Assembly: GCA_017993235.1 (NCBI GenBank)
Contig: JAGONC010000013.1
Location: forward strand, 17,271 to 81,270
DNA: 64,000 nucleotides
Direction of reading: 5' to 3'
DNA from: Lentimicrobiaceae bacterium
GTDB taxonomy: Bacteria > Bacteroidota > Bacteroidia > Bacteroidales > JAGONC01
Part shown: positions 8,759 through 18,200 of the stretch, in pieces
Numbering within the stretch: the first letter of the stretch is position 1
Layout: each line of letters opens with the position of its first letter
Program-made: the position numbers and the translations under genes
Notes under the pieces: model-generated
What the model saw: the letters and a program-made list of their open reading frames with translations, nothing else
Told to the model about the DNA's origin: nothing
Database searches by the model: none

Positions 8759-10299
8759 GGAATTCCGCTGTCTTTCATCACAAAGATAGCGATCTTTTTG
8801 GCGGTATCCTCCCGGGATATGCACAGGGTATCCAGTGCCAGGAAATCATAAGTTGAAAGATTTTCGAATGTGTAACCCTCCTCAATGGGAGAAAACCACG
8901 AATCCCAGACGATAACCGTATTTTGGGGAAGGTGTTGAGGATCTTTGATCGCTGCAATCTTGCCCCGCTTTGAGGGATTAAAAGGATCAATGCCGAGTTG
9001 CATGCCGATATAGGGATGTGAGTACAGGTATAAACTGCCTGAAGATCCTTTGCTTATCCCGGGTAAGACCTCCTGGATCAGCTTCTGGTCAGCAGAAAGA
9101 TCAAGATCTTTATCCCATTTCAGGGAAGCAGGATTTCCAATAAAAGGAAATACAATGATGAACAGCAGGATGCCATAAGAAATGATCCTGTTGCGCCAGT
9201 GGAACCTGGTGGAGGTGATCCATTCCAGTCCGCGCATGCCGATGAGGGCTGTCAGCGGAACGACGGAATTCAGCACCCGTCCCAATCCCATGGAGTTAAA
9301 TATGCCCAGCGCCCAGAAAGCCGTATGTGCCAGGAAAAAGGCTATAAAAGAACCATAGATCAGGATAAGTTCTTCGGTAAAATTAGGATGATCGTTAACT
9401 TGTCTTTTCCGGAAAAGTTTCACTGCCATCCAGCCCAGGCCCAGGATGAGCATCGCGAACAGCGGTAATCCGATCACATAATAAAGCTTAAAAATAAAAT
9501 CCGGCCAGTGTCCGGATCCGTACCAGCTGTCAAGGTTCAGGTAAGGAATCCGGTTGAAGACCCACAGAAAATCCCTGAAATAGAAATAACCGGCGATGCT
9601 GTAACAAAAATGCCCTACCAGCAGCAGTGGCAGATATCGGTACTGTTTCTTTACAAATAAATAAAGGGCAAACACGCCGGCGAGGATCAATCCTTCGGAA
9701 CGCATGAACGGCATAAAGGAAACGATCAGCACCGACAGGGTGATCTGTCTTTTTAGCATCAGATAGACAGCGAGGATCAGGGCCAATCCCAGCAGATGTT
9801 CGGTCATACCTGAGAAAATGTACTTGAAGTATACGGGAGCTGCAAAAAGGAAAAAAATAACCAGGTAGCGGGGGGGTGGGTACCCCCCCTTCCCCCCTCC
9901 CTTCGAAAAGGGAGGGGGGAGATTACTATTTACCTTCTCCCCCTCCCTGCCAGCAGGGAGGGGGTCGGGGGGTGGGTAACAGTAAAGGATTCTTAACCGG
10001 ACGGCGATCTTTATGGTAAAATATCCGGTCAACGCAGCAACAAGGCAGTTGAAGATCTTCATCCCTGTAAAACCCAATTGCGAAAAGGGGGAACTCAGGA
10101 GGGTGAACACAGGCTTGCCCCAGTGGTGAAGATATAACTCGGGATGTATGAAGGCAAACCGTGAGATGAGGTAGTGTTCGATACTGTCGCCTGAGTCCCC
10201 GGTCCCCTCCTTTATGAAGGCGATCAGAATGAAAATGGCCAGAAAACCTCCGGTTAATGCCAGGGCAACGATCTCCAGCTTGTTTGTGTTTGCTTTCAT
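8755..10299 (-). CDS. GT-C-type (GT39-like) integral membrane glycosyltransferase
   Basis: The 514-residue polytopic protein has about ten membrane helices. The first periplasmic loop carries GDSGDSIEHY, SRFAFIHPELYLHHWGKP and FTLLSSPFSQLG. The acidic pair and the HWGKP stretch are typical of GT-C enzymes that use lipid-phosphate sugars. A proline/glycine-rich insert of about 37 residues (YPPPDPLPAGREGEK ... SKGGGKGGYPPPR), encoded at about 9869-9978, interrupts the protein near residue 110. It comes from a palindromic DNA element rather than from the family fold. The gene starts 7 bp after its upstream neighbour and overlaps the glycosidase-like gene by 4 bp, so it lies in one operon. Donor and acceptor are not known. 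The function is inferred from topology and loop motifs. Confidence 0.72.
   Translation of the reverse strand: MKANTNKLEIVALALTGGFLAIFILIAFIKEGTGDSGDSIEHYLISRFAFIHPELYLHHWGKPVFTLLSSPFSQLGFTGMKIFNCLVAALTGYFTIKIAVRLRILYCYPPPDPLPAGREGEKVNSNLPPPFSKGGGKGGYPPPRYLVIFFLFAAPVYFKYIFSGMTEHLLGLALILAVYLMLKRQITLSVLIVSFMPFMRSEGLILAGVFALYLFVKKQYRYLPLLLVGHFCYSIAGYFYFRDFLWVFNRIPYLNLDSWYGSGHWPDFIFKLYYVIGLPLFAMLILGLGWMAVKLFRKRQVNDHPNFTEELILIYGSFIAFFLAHTAFWALGIFNSMGLGRVLNSVVPLTALIGMRGLEWITSTRFHWRNRIISYGILLFIIVFPFIGNPASLKWDKDLDLSADQKLIQEVLPGISKGSSGSLYLYSHPYIGMQLGIDPFNPSKRGKIAAIKDPQHLPQNTVIVWDSWFSPIEEGYTFENLSTYDFLALDTLCISREDTAKKIAIFVMKDSGIP
9869..9978 (-). repeat. Palindromic GC-rich element inserted in frame in the GT-C gene
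   Basis: About 110 bp hold two adjacent hairpins. On the minus strand the first has CCCCCTCCCTGC paired with GCAGGGAGGGGG, and the second has arms CCCCCCTCCC and GGGAGGGGGG around a TTTTCGAA loop. The whole is bounded by a direct repeat TACCCACCCCCC at both ends. It keeps the host reading frame open and adds low-complexity P/G/K residues. The pattern resembles dispersed palindromic repeats in other bacteria, but no second copy lies in this window. Confidence 0.75.
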
Positions 10300-10306
10300 C
10301 GATCGT

Positions 10307-11638
10307 TTATTTGGGTGGAGCGATCAGCAGTTTAAAAAACCGGTCCCAGTCCCATGTTGAGCCGTACCAGCATCCATCCCACGAATAGATCATTTTCAGG
10401 TTCATAATGACCAGTATACACAGAATGATGATCCATAACCATTTCAGCGTTTTCCAGCGATGCTGTAGAATTGTATTCATCTGATAACCAAAAGGTATGG
10501 CCATTATAGAGGTGTATTCGGTGAAGCTCCTGTTCCCGAATCCGCAACCATAGTACCAGTTCCACCAGGAGGAAAAAAGGTAAATGACCAGAAGGAACAG
10601 AACGGCTGCCATTCGACCGTTTTCATTTCGCCTGATCAGCATCAGGATCATTCCACAGATACTGAACAGAAGGATGGGATTATAGAGGATCAGTCCATTG
10701 TTTGTCGAAAAGAGATACCTTGTCAACGCCGGGGATGCCAGGTTAGTAAATCCCTCACCCTGATACGTATACATCAGGAATTTTTGATACGTATGATTCC
10801 AGTACAACAATTGGGGCAGCAGAACCAGAAAAGCGATGCAAAGCAGTATGAGCAGGTGTTGCCATTTTATCAGGGATGAGATCCTTCGTGAAATTTCCTC
10901 GCGTGAGGTCGCATCCAGAAACAGGATCACCGGTAAAAAAACAGCGTTCACCGGCCTCACCAGTACGATCATTGCCGCAGATACCCCCGTCAGAATGATC
11001 CATTTCAGCTTCGGGTCCGGTCCTGAAAATATGCGCTGGATCGCAAAAAGGTACAGGCTGAACAGGAAGAAGGAATATATGTGCGACATGCCCGTTTCAT
11101 CCACGGCGTAATAATAAAGATTGGTCCCCAGGAAGAGGGCCGTGATCGTCATCATGGAAACCTGTTGAGAGAAATACTTCCTCAGCACGCGGTACCAGAG
11201 AATAACTCCCGCCATCAGGTAGATCACCGCGGCCACATCGATCATTTTATGGTAGGGCATGGAGAATCCATCGCGTGGTGCGTCGAGTGCACCCGCAATG
11301 GCGTGGGTGGCCAGGAAAAAGGGGGATAACATGACGGCAACCCCGCAGGAATATTTCGTGACCACACGGTTATCCAAAAGATCCAGCCGGAATCCATTTC
11401 CTGTCGCCGTATCGATGCCCGGCGGAAACCGTGATGCGTCGAAGGAATATATAAACGTAGCCGGAAGATATACATAATAACCGGCCTTATCCCCCCAGAT
11501 CTCACTGTGGTAATTGTACATGCCTGATCTGCTGTGGCGGTTGAAAGTGAGGAACAGGAGCATTCCTGTCAGCAGGATCAGTAGCATCAACCGCCACCAG
11601 GCCGGTATGGATTTTTGTATGATACGCCCGGTGTTCAT
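10307..11638 (-). CDS. Polytopic membrane protein, probable GT-C-like family
   Basis: The 443-residue protein has about ten to eleven hydrophobic helices. Its N-terminal periplasmic loop contains YNYHSEIWGDKAGYYVYLPA and then FPPGID. Later features are ALFLGTNLYYYAVDETGMSHIYSF and the aromatic FSSWWNWYYGCGFGNRSF near residue 370. The acidic residues in the first loop and the overall topology resemble GT-C glycosyltransferases of the ArnT/PMT type. I do not recognise the family with certainty. It starts 18 bp after the AlgJ-like gene and ends 7 bp before the next GT-C gene, consistent with co-transcription and a role in the same glycan pathway. Confidence 0.65.
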   Translation of the reverse strand: MNTGRIIQKSIPAWWRLMLLILLTGMLLFLTFNRHSRSGMYNYHSEIWGDKAGYYVYLPATFIYSFDASRFPPGIDTATGNGFRLDLLDNRVVTKYSCGVAVMLSPFFLATHAIAGALDAPRDGFSMPYHKMIDVAAVIYLMAGVILWYRVLRKYFSQQVSMMTITALFLGTNLYYYAVDETGMSHIYSFFLFSLYLFAIQRIFSGPDPKLKWIILTGVSAAMIVLVRPVNAVFLPVILFLDATSREEISRRISSLIKWQHLLILLCIAFLVLLPQLLYWNHTYQKFLMYTYQGEGFTNLASPALTRYLFSTNNGLILYNPILLFSICGMILMLIRRNENGRMAAVLFLLVIYLFSSWWNWYYGCGFGNRSFTEYTSIMAIPFGYQMNTILQHRWKTLKWLWIIILCILVIMNLKMIYSWDGCWYGSTWDWDRFFKLLIAPPK

Positions 11639-11656
11639 CTATCTGTTCAGAAGGAT

Positions 11657-13426
11657 TTATTTTTTTTGTCGTTCCAGCATCCATGTAGCATCCAGGCGAA
11701 GCTGTTCTTCAACGGTCCGGTTTTGTTTCCTTGCTTTTTCGGTGATGGCCTCCAACCAGGCAGGCTCGTTTCGGATGGTCTGGATGATTCGGTCAATTTC
11801 ACGCGATTTTTCCAGGCCATTTTTCGATAGGTTGTACCGACGGCAGGCCTCCTGGTATATGGCTTCTTCTCCGGGCAGATAATAACCTGAGTATTGATCC
11901 ATCACCGAGGCAAACAGGGAAGCATTGCTTTCAATCGCCTGTTTCATGTTTTGGATTGATTTCCATTGGGAATGAAGTTCGGGATACTGTTTCCAGAACA
12001 TGAACTCAGCATGCCTGTCCAATACTTCCTCCACCGTGAGACTGGAGTCGACTGCCTGTTGCTGGATGGTACGCATCCAGGCAGTATCACTGGCAATGAC
12101 CGACCGGTAATAATCGGGGCCGTTTCTTTTCAGGTATTCTGTCAGATCATTCTTTTTGAACAGAAAATCGGCCTCCTGATGGATCACGGCCTCCAGTTTT
12201 TCGCTTTGCCTGTATGCCCGGGCCACCAGGTTATCAAAAAAGACCGGGTTCTGGCGGATATTATTCTCGTATGTATATTGCAAATCAGGCTCAAGATCAG
12301 GAGTATACGCTTCAAATAACGCATCGGTAAAGCCCCAGTCGTATTTGAACAGGAACCGTTCGGTGGTCATGATCAGGATGATATCCCTATTTTCGACTTC
12401 TTTTCTGATGTCCAGATCGGTCACGAGAACACTGTCGTTGTAAGTATCCGGATAGACCAGTGCATTGAAGTACCAGAAGGAGTGGTCGTCGAAACAGTGG
12501 TCAGGGATCCGTGCGTTAAAGATGTTCCAGTAATAACTGTCACCTTCGACCAGGACATCCGGTCTGGTTTTGCCTTTCTGATCTCCGAACCGGATTTCGG
12601 GGTAGGCCATGGGGCCGTGGGGCAATTCAAAGAGCAGGTTCATGGGTTTGGCCGCGTCGTAGTCGGTATCGCGCAGCGAATCGGAAAGGATGATTCGTTC
12701 CCTATGAAAGTCGGGCATGTCGATTTGCCGGAGATGCTCGAGGTATTTGATGAGGGTATCCGCCATCAGGGTCATTCCGTAGACGCTCCAGTGAACACCG
12801 TATTTGGGGTAAAGATCATAGCGGGAAGTATCCTTCAGGGCAAGGTAGTATGCATTCAGGTCGAGGTAGCGGATGTTCAGCTCTTTGAGTTTGTCAACGA
12901 TGTATGTGTAGTTGGAAGGTTCTTTTTTCCGTTCAGCGGATCCTGAGGGGAGGGATTCGGGGCTAAAGCGTGCCTTGCTGGGTTCCAGGATCAGGACGAG
13001 ATCGATACCGTATGTCTTTTTCAGGTGATCCTGTACGAATTTCAGCCGTCCCAGTTTCTTAATCCATGTTTTTTCGCCGATGAAATCCTCTCCGGTCCAT
13101 GCCCTGATATAATCCCTTTCATGAAGTACGTTGCCATTTCCGATGACCACACCTTCGGCGTGGACTTTTCTGAACAGGGAATAATCGATCTGGTTATGGA
13201 TCCTGACCAGCAGGTTGTGGAGGCCCAGGCGTTGTTCAAGGTACGGATCGTATGCTGCCTGAAAATCACCCGAGAGCCACTCGGATTTTTGCAGTGCAGG
13301 TTTTTCGGGAAGGACGAAGTCGCCATTCAGGGGCGGGATCGGCAAAATATGCAGCTGGTTTTGCAGGATGGGTATGAACAGGAGGAACAGTATGACGAAG
13401 AGCATTATTTTTTTGGCAGTGGGCAT
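11657..13426 (-). CDS. AlgJ/AlgX-like SGNH-fold protein, possible polysaccharide O-acetyltransferase
   Basis: The 589-residue protein has one N-terminal membrane anchor (about 7-25) and a periplasmic SGNH-like domain. The nucleophile motif is GDSYYW (S297). The second motif is GVHWSVYG (H212), which aligns with the DxHW motif of AlgX/AlgJ but has Gly where AlgX has the catalytic Asp. A LEPSK block near 147 and a glutamine/charged-rich helical C-terminal extension (about 440-589) complete it. AlgX/AlgJ proteins transfer acetyl groups to exopolysaccharide in the periplasm. The same role here is inferred. It heads the four-gene operon with its own promoter at 13446-13453. The missing Asp means catalysis should not be assumed. 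Confidence 0.75.
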   Translation of the reverse strand: MPTAKKIMLFVILFLLFIPILQNQLHILPIPPLNGDFVLPEKPALQKSEWLSGDFQAAYDPYLEQRLGLHNLLVRIHNQIDYSLFRKVHAEGVVIGNGNVLHERDYIRAWTGEDFIGEKTWIKKLGRLKFVQDHLKKTYGIDLVLILEPSKARFSPESLPSGSAERKKEPSNYTYIVDKLKELNIRYLDLNAYYLALKDTSRYDLYPKYGVHWSVYGMTLMADTLIKYLEHLRQIDMPDFHRERIILSDSLRDTDYDAAKPMNLLFELPHGPMAYPEIRFGDQKGKTRPDVLVEGDSYYWNIFNARIPDHCFDDHSFWYFNALVYPDTYNDSVLVTDLDIRKEVENRDIILIMTTERFLFKYDWGFTDALFEAYTPDLEPDLQYTYENNIRQNPVFFDNLVARAYRQSEKLEAVIHQEADFLFKKNDLTEYLKRNGPDYYRSVIASDTAWMRTIQQQAVDSSLTVEEVLDRHAEFMFWKQYPELHSQWKSIQNMKQAIESNASLFASVMDQYSGYYLPGEEAIYQEACRRYNLSKNGLEKSREIDRIIQTIRNEPAWLEAITEKARKQNRTVEEQLRLDATWMLERQKK

Positions 13427-13445
13427 CGGCTTTGGCCTTAGGGTG

Positions 13446-13453
13446 CAAAGATA
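13446..13453 (-). promoter_or_regulatory. -7 box TATCTTTG of the AlgJ-like operon
   Basis: This minus-strand match to TAnnTTTG lies 20 bp upstream of the ATG at 13426 and downstream of the terminator at 13484-13509. The operon therefore probably starts its own transcript here and is not read from the LytTR gene. Confidence 0.6.
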
Positions 13454-13477
13454 CGGGGAAATGAATCATCATAAACG

Positions 13478-13515
13478 TAAAAGAAACCGCCGGTGCAAAC
13501 CGGCGGTTTTTGCCT
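13478..13515 (-). terminator. Strong terminator hairpin (AAACCGCCGG stem)
   Basis: A perfect 10-bp inverted repeat, AAACCGCCGG at 13484-13493 and CCGGCGGTTT at 13500-13509, surrounds a 6-nt loop with T-rich flanks on both sides. It ends minus-strand transcripts coming from the LytTR gene and candidate RNA, and it could work in both directions. Confidence 0.75.
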
Positions 13516-13689
13516 CATAAGAAAAGTTCTCTTGCTTGTATTCCTTGAGGCGTTGGGGGAATTACTACACCTCCTCTAAGACGAAGTAACCGGGTAAAAT
13601 TAACTACTTGCTTTTTCCTGTGCAAGCGAATGCTGACTTATTCTATGAAGGGGGGTGTTTCTTGCATGAACCCTCCGACTTCTTTTACG
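13516..13689 (-). ncRNA. Candidate multibranched structured RNA between LytTR gene and terminator
   Basis: This 174-bp non-coding stretch begins 6 bp after the LytTR stop. On the minus strand its ends pair over 12 positions with one mismatch (13678-13689 with 13516-13527). Inside lie three hairpins: TGCAAG/CTTGCA (13661-13666 with 13621-13626), AAGTA/TACTT (13605-13609 with 13584-13588), and GAGGTGT/ACGCCTC (13567-13573 with 13547-13553). The G-U pairs occur only in the minus-strand version. A strong terminator follows directly. I found no known riboswitch or small-RNA signature. It may be a stand-alone RNA or a structured 3' UTR, and no convincing promoter is visible. Confidence 0.32.
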
Positions 13690-13695
13690 AAGCAT

Positions 13696-14442
13696 CTATG
13701 GCTCACGTTCGTCAAGAAGCCTGATGTACCGGGAAGGAATCCCAAATATGAACTCTTTGCCTCCTGCAGATAAGATGCACTCCTTTTTGTGCCGGTCAAT
13801 TTTGCGGAGATAGGAAAGGTTGATGATCACTGAACGGTTGATCCGGAAAAACTGTCCGGGAAGGATTTCCTCAAGCTTGCCAATGCTCTGGCTGATGGTC
13901 TCCCTCTTTTCATCCAGCAGTACAATATCCGTATAACTTCCATCGGCAATGAAATAAAGGATCTCATTCGGCTCGATCATCAGGTAGCCTGTCCGGATAT
14001 TGAACCGTAATTTGAAGGTATGATCAATCTCCCTGATCAGGTTGTCCAGCTTCTGATTCATTCCCCTTTTCCCCTTTTCTGCCAGGAATTTAAAGATGCA
14101 CTGTTTAAACTCATCAGGATCAATGGGCTTGAGAATATAATCGAACGCCGCAAGTTTTATCGCCTGGATAGCATATTCATTGAAGGCCGTTACAAAGACA
14201 ATCGTGGGTGCCAGGGAATAATTTCTGATTTCCCGGATCAGCTCAAATCCATTTTTTATCGGCATCTCAATATCCAGAAAGATGATATCCGGATGCTGGG
14301 ACAGGATTATTTGCAAGGCACTATCGACATCCGCTGCTTTTCCTGCGATTTCAAATTCCGGAAAGGCGGATAGTAAGTTTTCCAGAATCTCCCGCGCACT
14401 GGCTTCGTCGTCAACAATAAGGGCTCTATAAAGTGTATTCAT
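13696..14442 (-). CDS. LytTR-family response regulator
   Basis: The 248-residue protein has a receiver domain (about 1-120) with acidic pocket D11, D12 and E13, phospho-acceptor D57 (IIFLDIEMP), T85 and K105 (ILKP). A LytTR DNA-binding domain follows (about 150-245) with LRFNIRTGYLMIEPNEILYF, FFRINRSVIINLSYL and a C-terminal IPSRYIRLL. Regulators of this class usually sit beside a LytS/YehU-type sensor kinase, but none is intact here. The only such kinase sequence in the window is the decayed fragment at about 28.9-29.2 kb. The gene is divergent from the flavin reductase-rubredoxin gene and has its own -7 box at 14490-14497. Confidence 0.95.
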   Translation of the reverse strand: MNTLYRALIVDDEASAREILENLLSAFPEFEIAGKAADVDSALQIILSQHPDIIFLDIEMPIKNGFELIREIRNYSLAPTIVFVTAFNEYAIQAIKLAAFDYILKPIDPDEFKQCIFKFLAEKGKRGMNQKLDNLIREIDHTFKLRFNIRTGYLMIEPNEILYFIADGSYTDIVLLDEKRETISQSIGKLEEILPGQFFRINRSVIINLSYLRKIDRHKKECILSAGGKEFIFGIPSRYIRLLDEREP

Positions 14443-14489
14443 CCTGCTAAAAGTCCCTCTAAGAGAGGCATATAAAAATAAACATTATT

Positions 14490-14497
14490 CAAATATA
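14490..14497 (-). promoter_or_regulatory. -7 box TATATTTG of the LytTR gene
   Basis: This minus-strand match to TAnnTTTG in the AT-rich divergent spacer gives a leader of about 40 nt before the ATG at 14442. Confidence 0.55.
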
Positions 14498-14526
14498 AAA
14501 ATTTAAATGTAAATAAAAATCTCTAT

Positions 14527-14534
14527 TAAATTTG
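14527..14534 (+). promoter_or_regulatory. -7 box TAAATTTG of the flavin reductase-rubredoxin gene
   Basis: This plus-strand match to TAnnTTTG gives a leader of about 30 nt before the ATG at 14572. It also makes the earlier in-frame ATG at 14536 unlikely, as that codon would fall at or before the expected transcription start. Confidence 0.55.
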
Positions 14535-14571
14535 AATGATATTTTTCGTAAAGATCAGCCTTCATACAATC

Positions 14572-15282
14572 ATGAATCACAAGGCCTTTTTTAAACTTAC
14601 CTATGGAATTTACCTGGTCGGTTCCAGGAAAGATCAGGAGTTGTCAGGTTTTATTGCCAACTCTGCTTTCCAGATCACTTCTGAGCCTCCGAGGATTGCT
14701 ATCAGTTGTCATAAGAATAACCAGACCATATCAGCCCTGCAGCACAGCCAGTCGTTCTCCCTCTCGGTTCTTCAAAGGGACGCAAGCATGGAAATGATCC
14801 GGACCTTCGGCTATTCCCAGGGTATGACAGGCCGGAATCCCTCAGGGAAATTCAATCATGTTGAGGTAAAATATGGTAAGACCGGATCTCCGATCGTTCT
14901 TTCAGATGCCATTGCCTATTTTGAATGCAGGATTGTCAATTCCATTGACCAGGGTACTCATATTTTATTCATCGGTGAGGTGGTGGATGCGGTTGTACTG
15001 GATGACCGAAAAGAGCCACTCACCTATGCCTATTACCGGGATGTGAAAAAAGCATATGCACCGCCCCATGCTCCCACCTATGTGGATCAGGATAAATTGA
15101 ACGTGGAGCAACCTGGTCCGGGGAGTGAATATGTGTGTCAGATATGTGGTTATGTTTATGATCCGGCTGAAGGAGATTCCCGAAATGGTATTCCTCCGGG
15201 AACAGCCTGGGAAGACCTACCCGACGACTGGGTATGTCCGATCTGCAGGGCCAGTAAATCCTACTTCCGCCAGATGGATTGA
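14572..15282 (+). CDS. Flavin reductase-rubredoxin fusion (high-molecular-weight rubredoxin)
   Basis: The start at 14572 gives [20 protein letters not shown], which is the normal beginning of the flavin-reductase-like FMN-binding domain (about 1-165, with [17 protein letters not shown]). A C-terminal rubredoxin domain (about 186-232) supplies four iron ligands, C189 and C192 ([16 protein letters not shown]) and C222 and C225 ([11 protein letters not shown]). In other anaerobes this fusion passes electrons from NAD(P)H to flavodiiron oxygen or NO reductases, so it points to an anaerobic or oxygen-sensitive lifestyle. No flavodiiron partner lies in the window. Its stop abuts the stop of the convergent protease gene as TGATCA, leaving no spacer between them. 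Confidence 0.93.
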   Translation: MNHKAFFKLTYGIYLVGSRKDQELSGFIANSAFQITSEPPRIAISCHKNNQTISALQHSQSFSLSVLQRDASMEMIRTFGYSQGMTGRNPSGKFNHVEVKYGKTGSPIVLSDAIAYFECRIVNSIDQGTHILFIGEVVDAVVLDDRKEPLTYAYYRDVKKAYAPPHAPTYVDQDKLNVEQPGPGSEYVCQICGYVYDPAEGDSRNGIPPGTAWEDLPDDWVCPICRASKSYFRQMD

Positions 15283-18200
15283 TCAGAATATGACAATTTT
15301 TTTCGTCGTCGGGATTTGGTTGCTGATTACCGATAGGATATATACTCCTGGCTCCAGGCTGCTCAGGTTGAAGGTCAGATCGTTCCTGCCCGTACTAATC
15401 AGCAGATTGTGCTGGTAAACAACATTTCCCGAAGGATCCGTGAGACTCAGCAGATACATTTCTTCGATCAGGGCCTCAATCTGAACATGAAAAATGCCCT
15501 GATTCGGATTGGGCATGACCATTACGGTTGCTTGGCCTGCCGGTTTACTGATCCCGGTACATTCATCCACGGTGATGGACTGACTGGCTGAGAAACTGCA
15601 TTCATTCGCATCTGTGTAGGTATAGGTGATGACAAACGAACCGATCCCTGCAATGTCGGGGTAGAAATATCCATTACTGACACCGGAGCCTTCATAGGAA
15701 CCGCCTTCAGGGGATCCACCGGTAAGCAGAAAAGGGGGATCATCCAGGCATAAATCAGGCAATTCGTTGAGTATGACCGTGGTTTCCGGCCAGTATGAAA
15801 GCTTGATCATATCGCTGGCAGGGATGTTACAGGGTGGAATTCCTGTGACCAGAATTTGCAGGAGCGCGTCCCCGGCGACCAGATCGGCAGGTCCGGGCGT
15901 ATATACCGCCTGAAGCAGTGAAGCATCATCAAAGGTTCCGTCTCCAAAGGTATGCCACTGGATCCCGCTGTAGTTACCGGCCTGACCCTGAAGCGTATAC
16001 GGGTACCCATAGCAAAGATTCTTATCATCGCCTGCTGATGCTGTGGGTGGATCAATAAGTTCAACCAGAATATCATCCTGGATAATATTGCCCAGATTAT
16101 CGGTAACAGTAGTGTAGTAGGTTGTGCTGACCAGCGGGGTGTCGGTTGGATTCTGCAGGTTGGAAGTGAATCCAGGCGGAACTGAACTCCAAACGAATGT
16201 AAAGGGGCCTGTGGTACCCTGGGCATCCGCATTGAGTTGGACGACACCGCCTGTGCAGATAGGATTGGGCGTGGCAGTGACCGTCAGATCGAACGGGCTG
16301 CCTTCGATAAATACGGTCATGTTGTCGCTCTGCGGGCATCCGGTATCTTCATCGGTAACTGTCAGGGTGAAGGTGACTTCGCTGGTCAGGGGAATGGTGA
16401 CGGGATGTTGCATCGTCGGATCTTCAAGGTAAGCTTCAGGTTCCCAGTAATAACTGTAATTCCCCGAGCCACCGCCTGCCAATCCATGGAGCGTGGTGGA
16501 CGTGTTGTACAAGATCGTCTGGTCGTTACCTGCATCAGCATCCGGCCCCGGATCCAACGTCAGGAGAATGGTGTCTGCATCTGTTCCCGTGCAGGGGTCG
16601 AGGCCAAATGCCGTTAGTGCAAGTTCTACCGTACCCAGGCTGATATCCTGTAAGCCAGGAGTATAGGTCGTTTCTAGCTGAGTGGGATCGTTAAAAGTGC
16701 CGTCCCCGGATGATTCCCATAAGACTGAACCGGAATTTCCGACGATGCCAGTCAGGGTGTAGGGAGCGTTCTCACAGGCCCAGTCATCTTCCCCTGCATA
16801 TGCCTGCGGGTCATGCTGGATGCTTAGCAGCATGGTATCAGCCTTATCCTGTGTGCAGGGTAAGTTGGGATAAGCCGTCAGGATCAGGTAGACGGCTTCG
16901 TTCAGGAGATCTTCCTGTCCGGGAGTATAGGTCACATCCAGCAGGGTGGGATTGTTGAAGATCCCATCTCCATCTGTCGTCCAGAAAGTAGAGTCGGAGT
17001 AGGTAACCTCAGCGTCAAGCGTCACAGGTGATCCTTCACAGGAATATCGGTCCAATCCCGCGAACGGATCGGGTAATCTATTGATTGTCAACTGCATATT
17101 GTCCGAAAGCTCCAGGTCCTCATCATTGGTGCCGGTTATTGTCAGGATAACATGCCCGGCATTTATGTCGGAAGTCCCGGGGGTATAGACCGGATCGGGG
17201 AGGGTGTTATTGCTGAATGTGCCCGAACCAGAAGTAGCCCATTCGATGGAAGAGGCATTCAAAACGGTTCCATCCAGTGGGACGGTGCTGCCCTGGCAGA
17301 TGGTATCATCATCCCCGGCATACACAGTTAACAAGAAAGCTTCGGTGGGCGGCATAACGATATCATCCACCCAGGCGCAGTCGCTGCCGCCAACCACGCT
17401 GCCATCTTTCTGATATTTCCATTGAAAAATATGCGGACCTTCCCCAACCGTGTACGTATGTTTTGCCCAAGTGGCTTCCCCTGACCACCGCCCCTTTTCT
17501 GATCCGTCAACATAAAAGATCAGGAAATCGTAGCCTGATTCCGAGGATACTTTCGAATAGAAAGAGATCTGAGATGTTGACAGTACATCTGCCTGAAGGA
17601 GTAATGCGCTTGACTGGGAGTCATTGATGGTTCCCGACCGGGCACTGAAGGTTCCCTGGTAAACGCTGCCTGTCTGAATGGTCCAGTTTTGCTGTCCGGC
17701 GAAGTACCATGGAAACCGGGTGAAATCGCCCGTTTCAAAGTCTTCTTTGATCATTCCTGAGATTAAATACAGGCTGTCAGCAATTGCAATCTCCGGATCT
17801 CCTTCTCCTGAGAGGAAAAAGTTGGCAATATGGCCATACGGTGCCTGTGGTGAAACAGTTACGTTGAAAACCAGTGATGTGTCGGAATGGGCGGGGAGCA
17901 GGAGAATGGAATCCTGCGACTGATTCAGGGTGATATACGGATCGGATGAAGTGAGTCCGGCAACCAGATGAATGGCTTTACCTCCGCCGTTATTATGGAG
18001 TGCAAGCACTACATTGGCTGTTTCCCCGGGATCCAGGATATTATCGGTGTAATCCTGTACGGTGAACAGGCCGGGCACAATGACCGGGGCGTTGACCGGA
18101 TAGGTCAATGACCGCTGAAGTGTATCCTGAATCGTGGTAATGATATGCTGCAGGGTAATGGGATGTCCATCCGAAACGGAAGGGGATACCAAAAAAGAAA

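Noticed and set aside
9869..9978. CRISPR array or attachment site in the GT-C gene
   Set aside because: The repeats are two different hairpins without equal spacers, and the reading frame continues through them. They fit a palindromic insertion instead.
13484..13689. Riboswitch controlling the AlgJ-like operon
   Set aside because: A good promoter for that operon lies beyond the terminator at 13446-13453, and no known aptamer motif or anti-terminator was found.
14536..14571. Earlier start for the flavin reductase-rubredoxin gene at 14536
   Set aside because: It lies only two bases after the -7 box at 14527-14534, before any likely transcription start, and the added residues do not resemble the family N-terminus.
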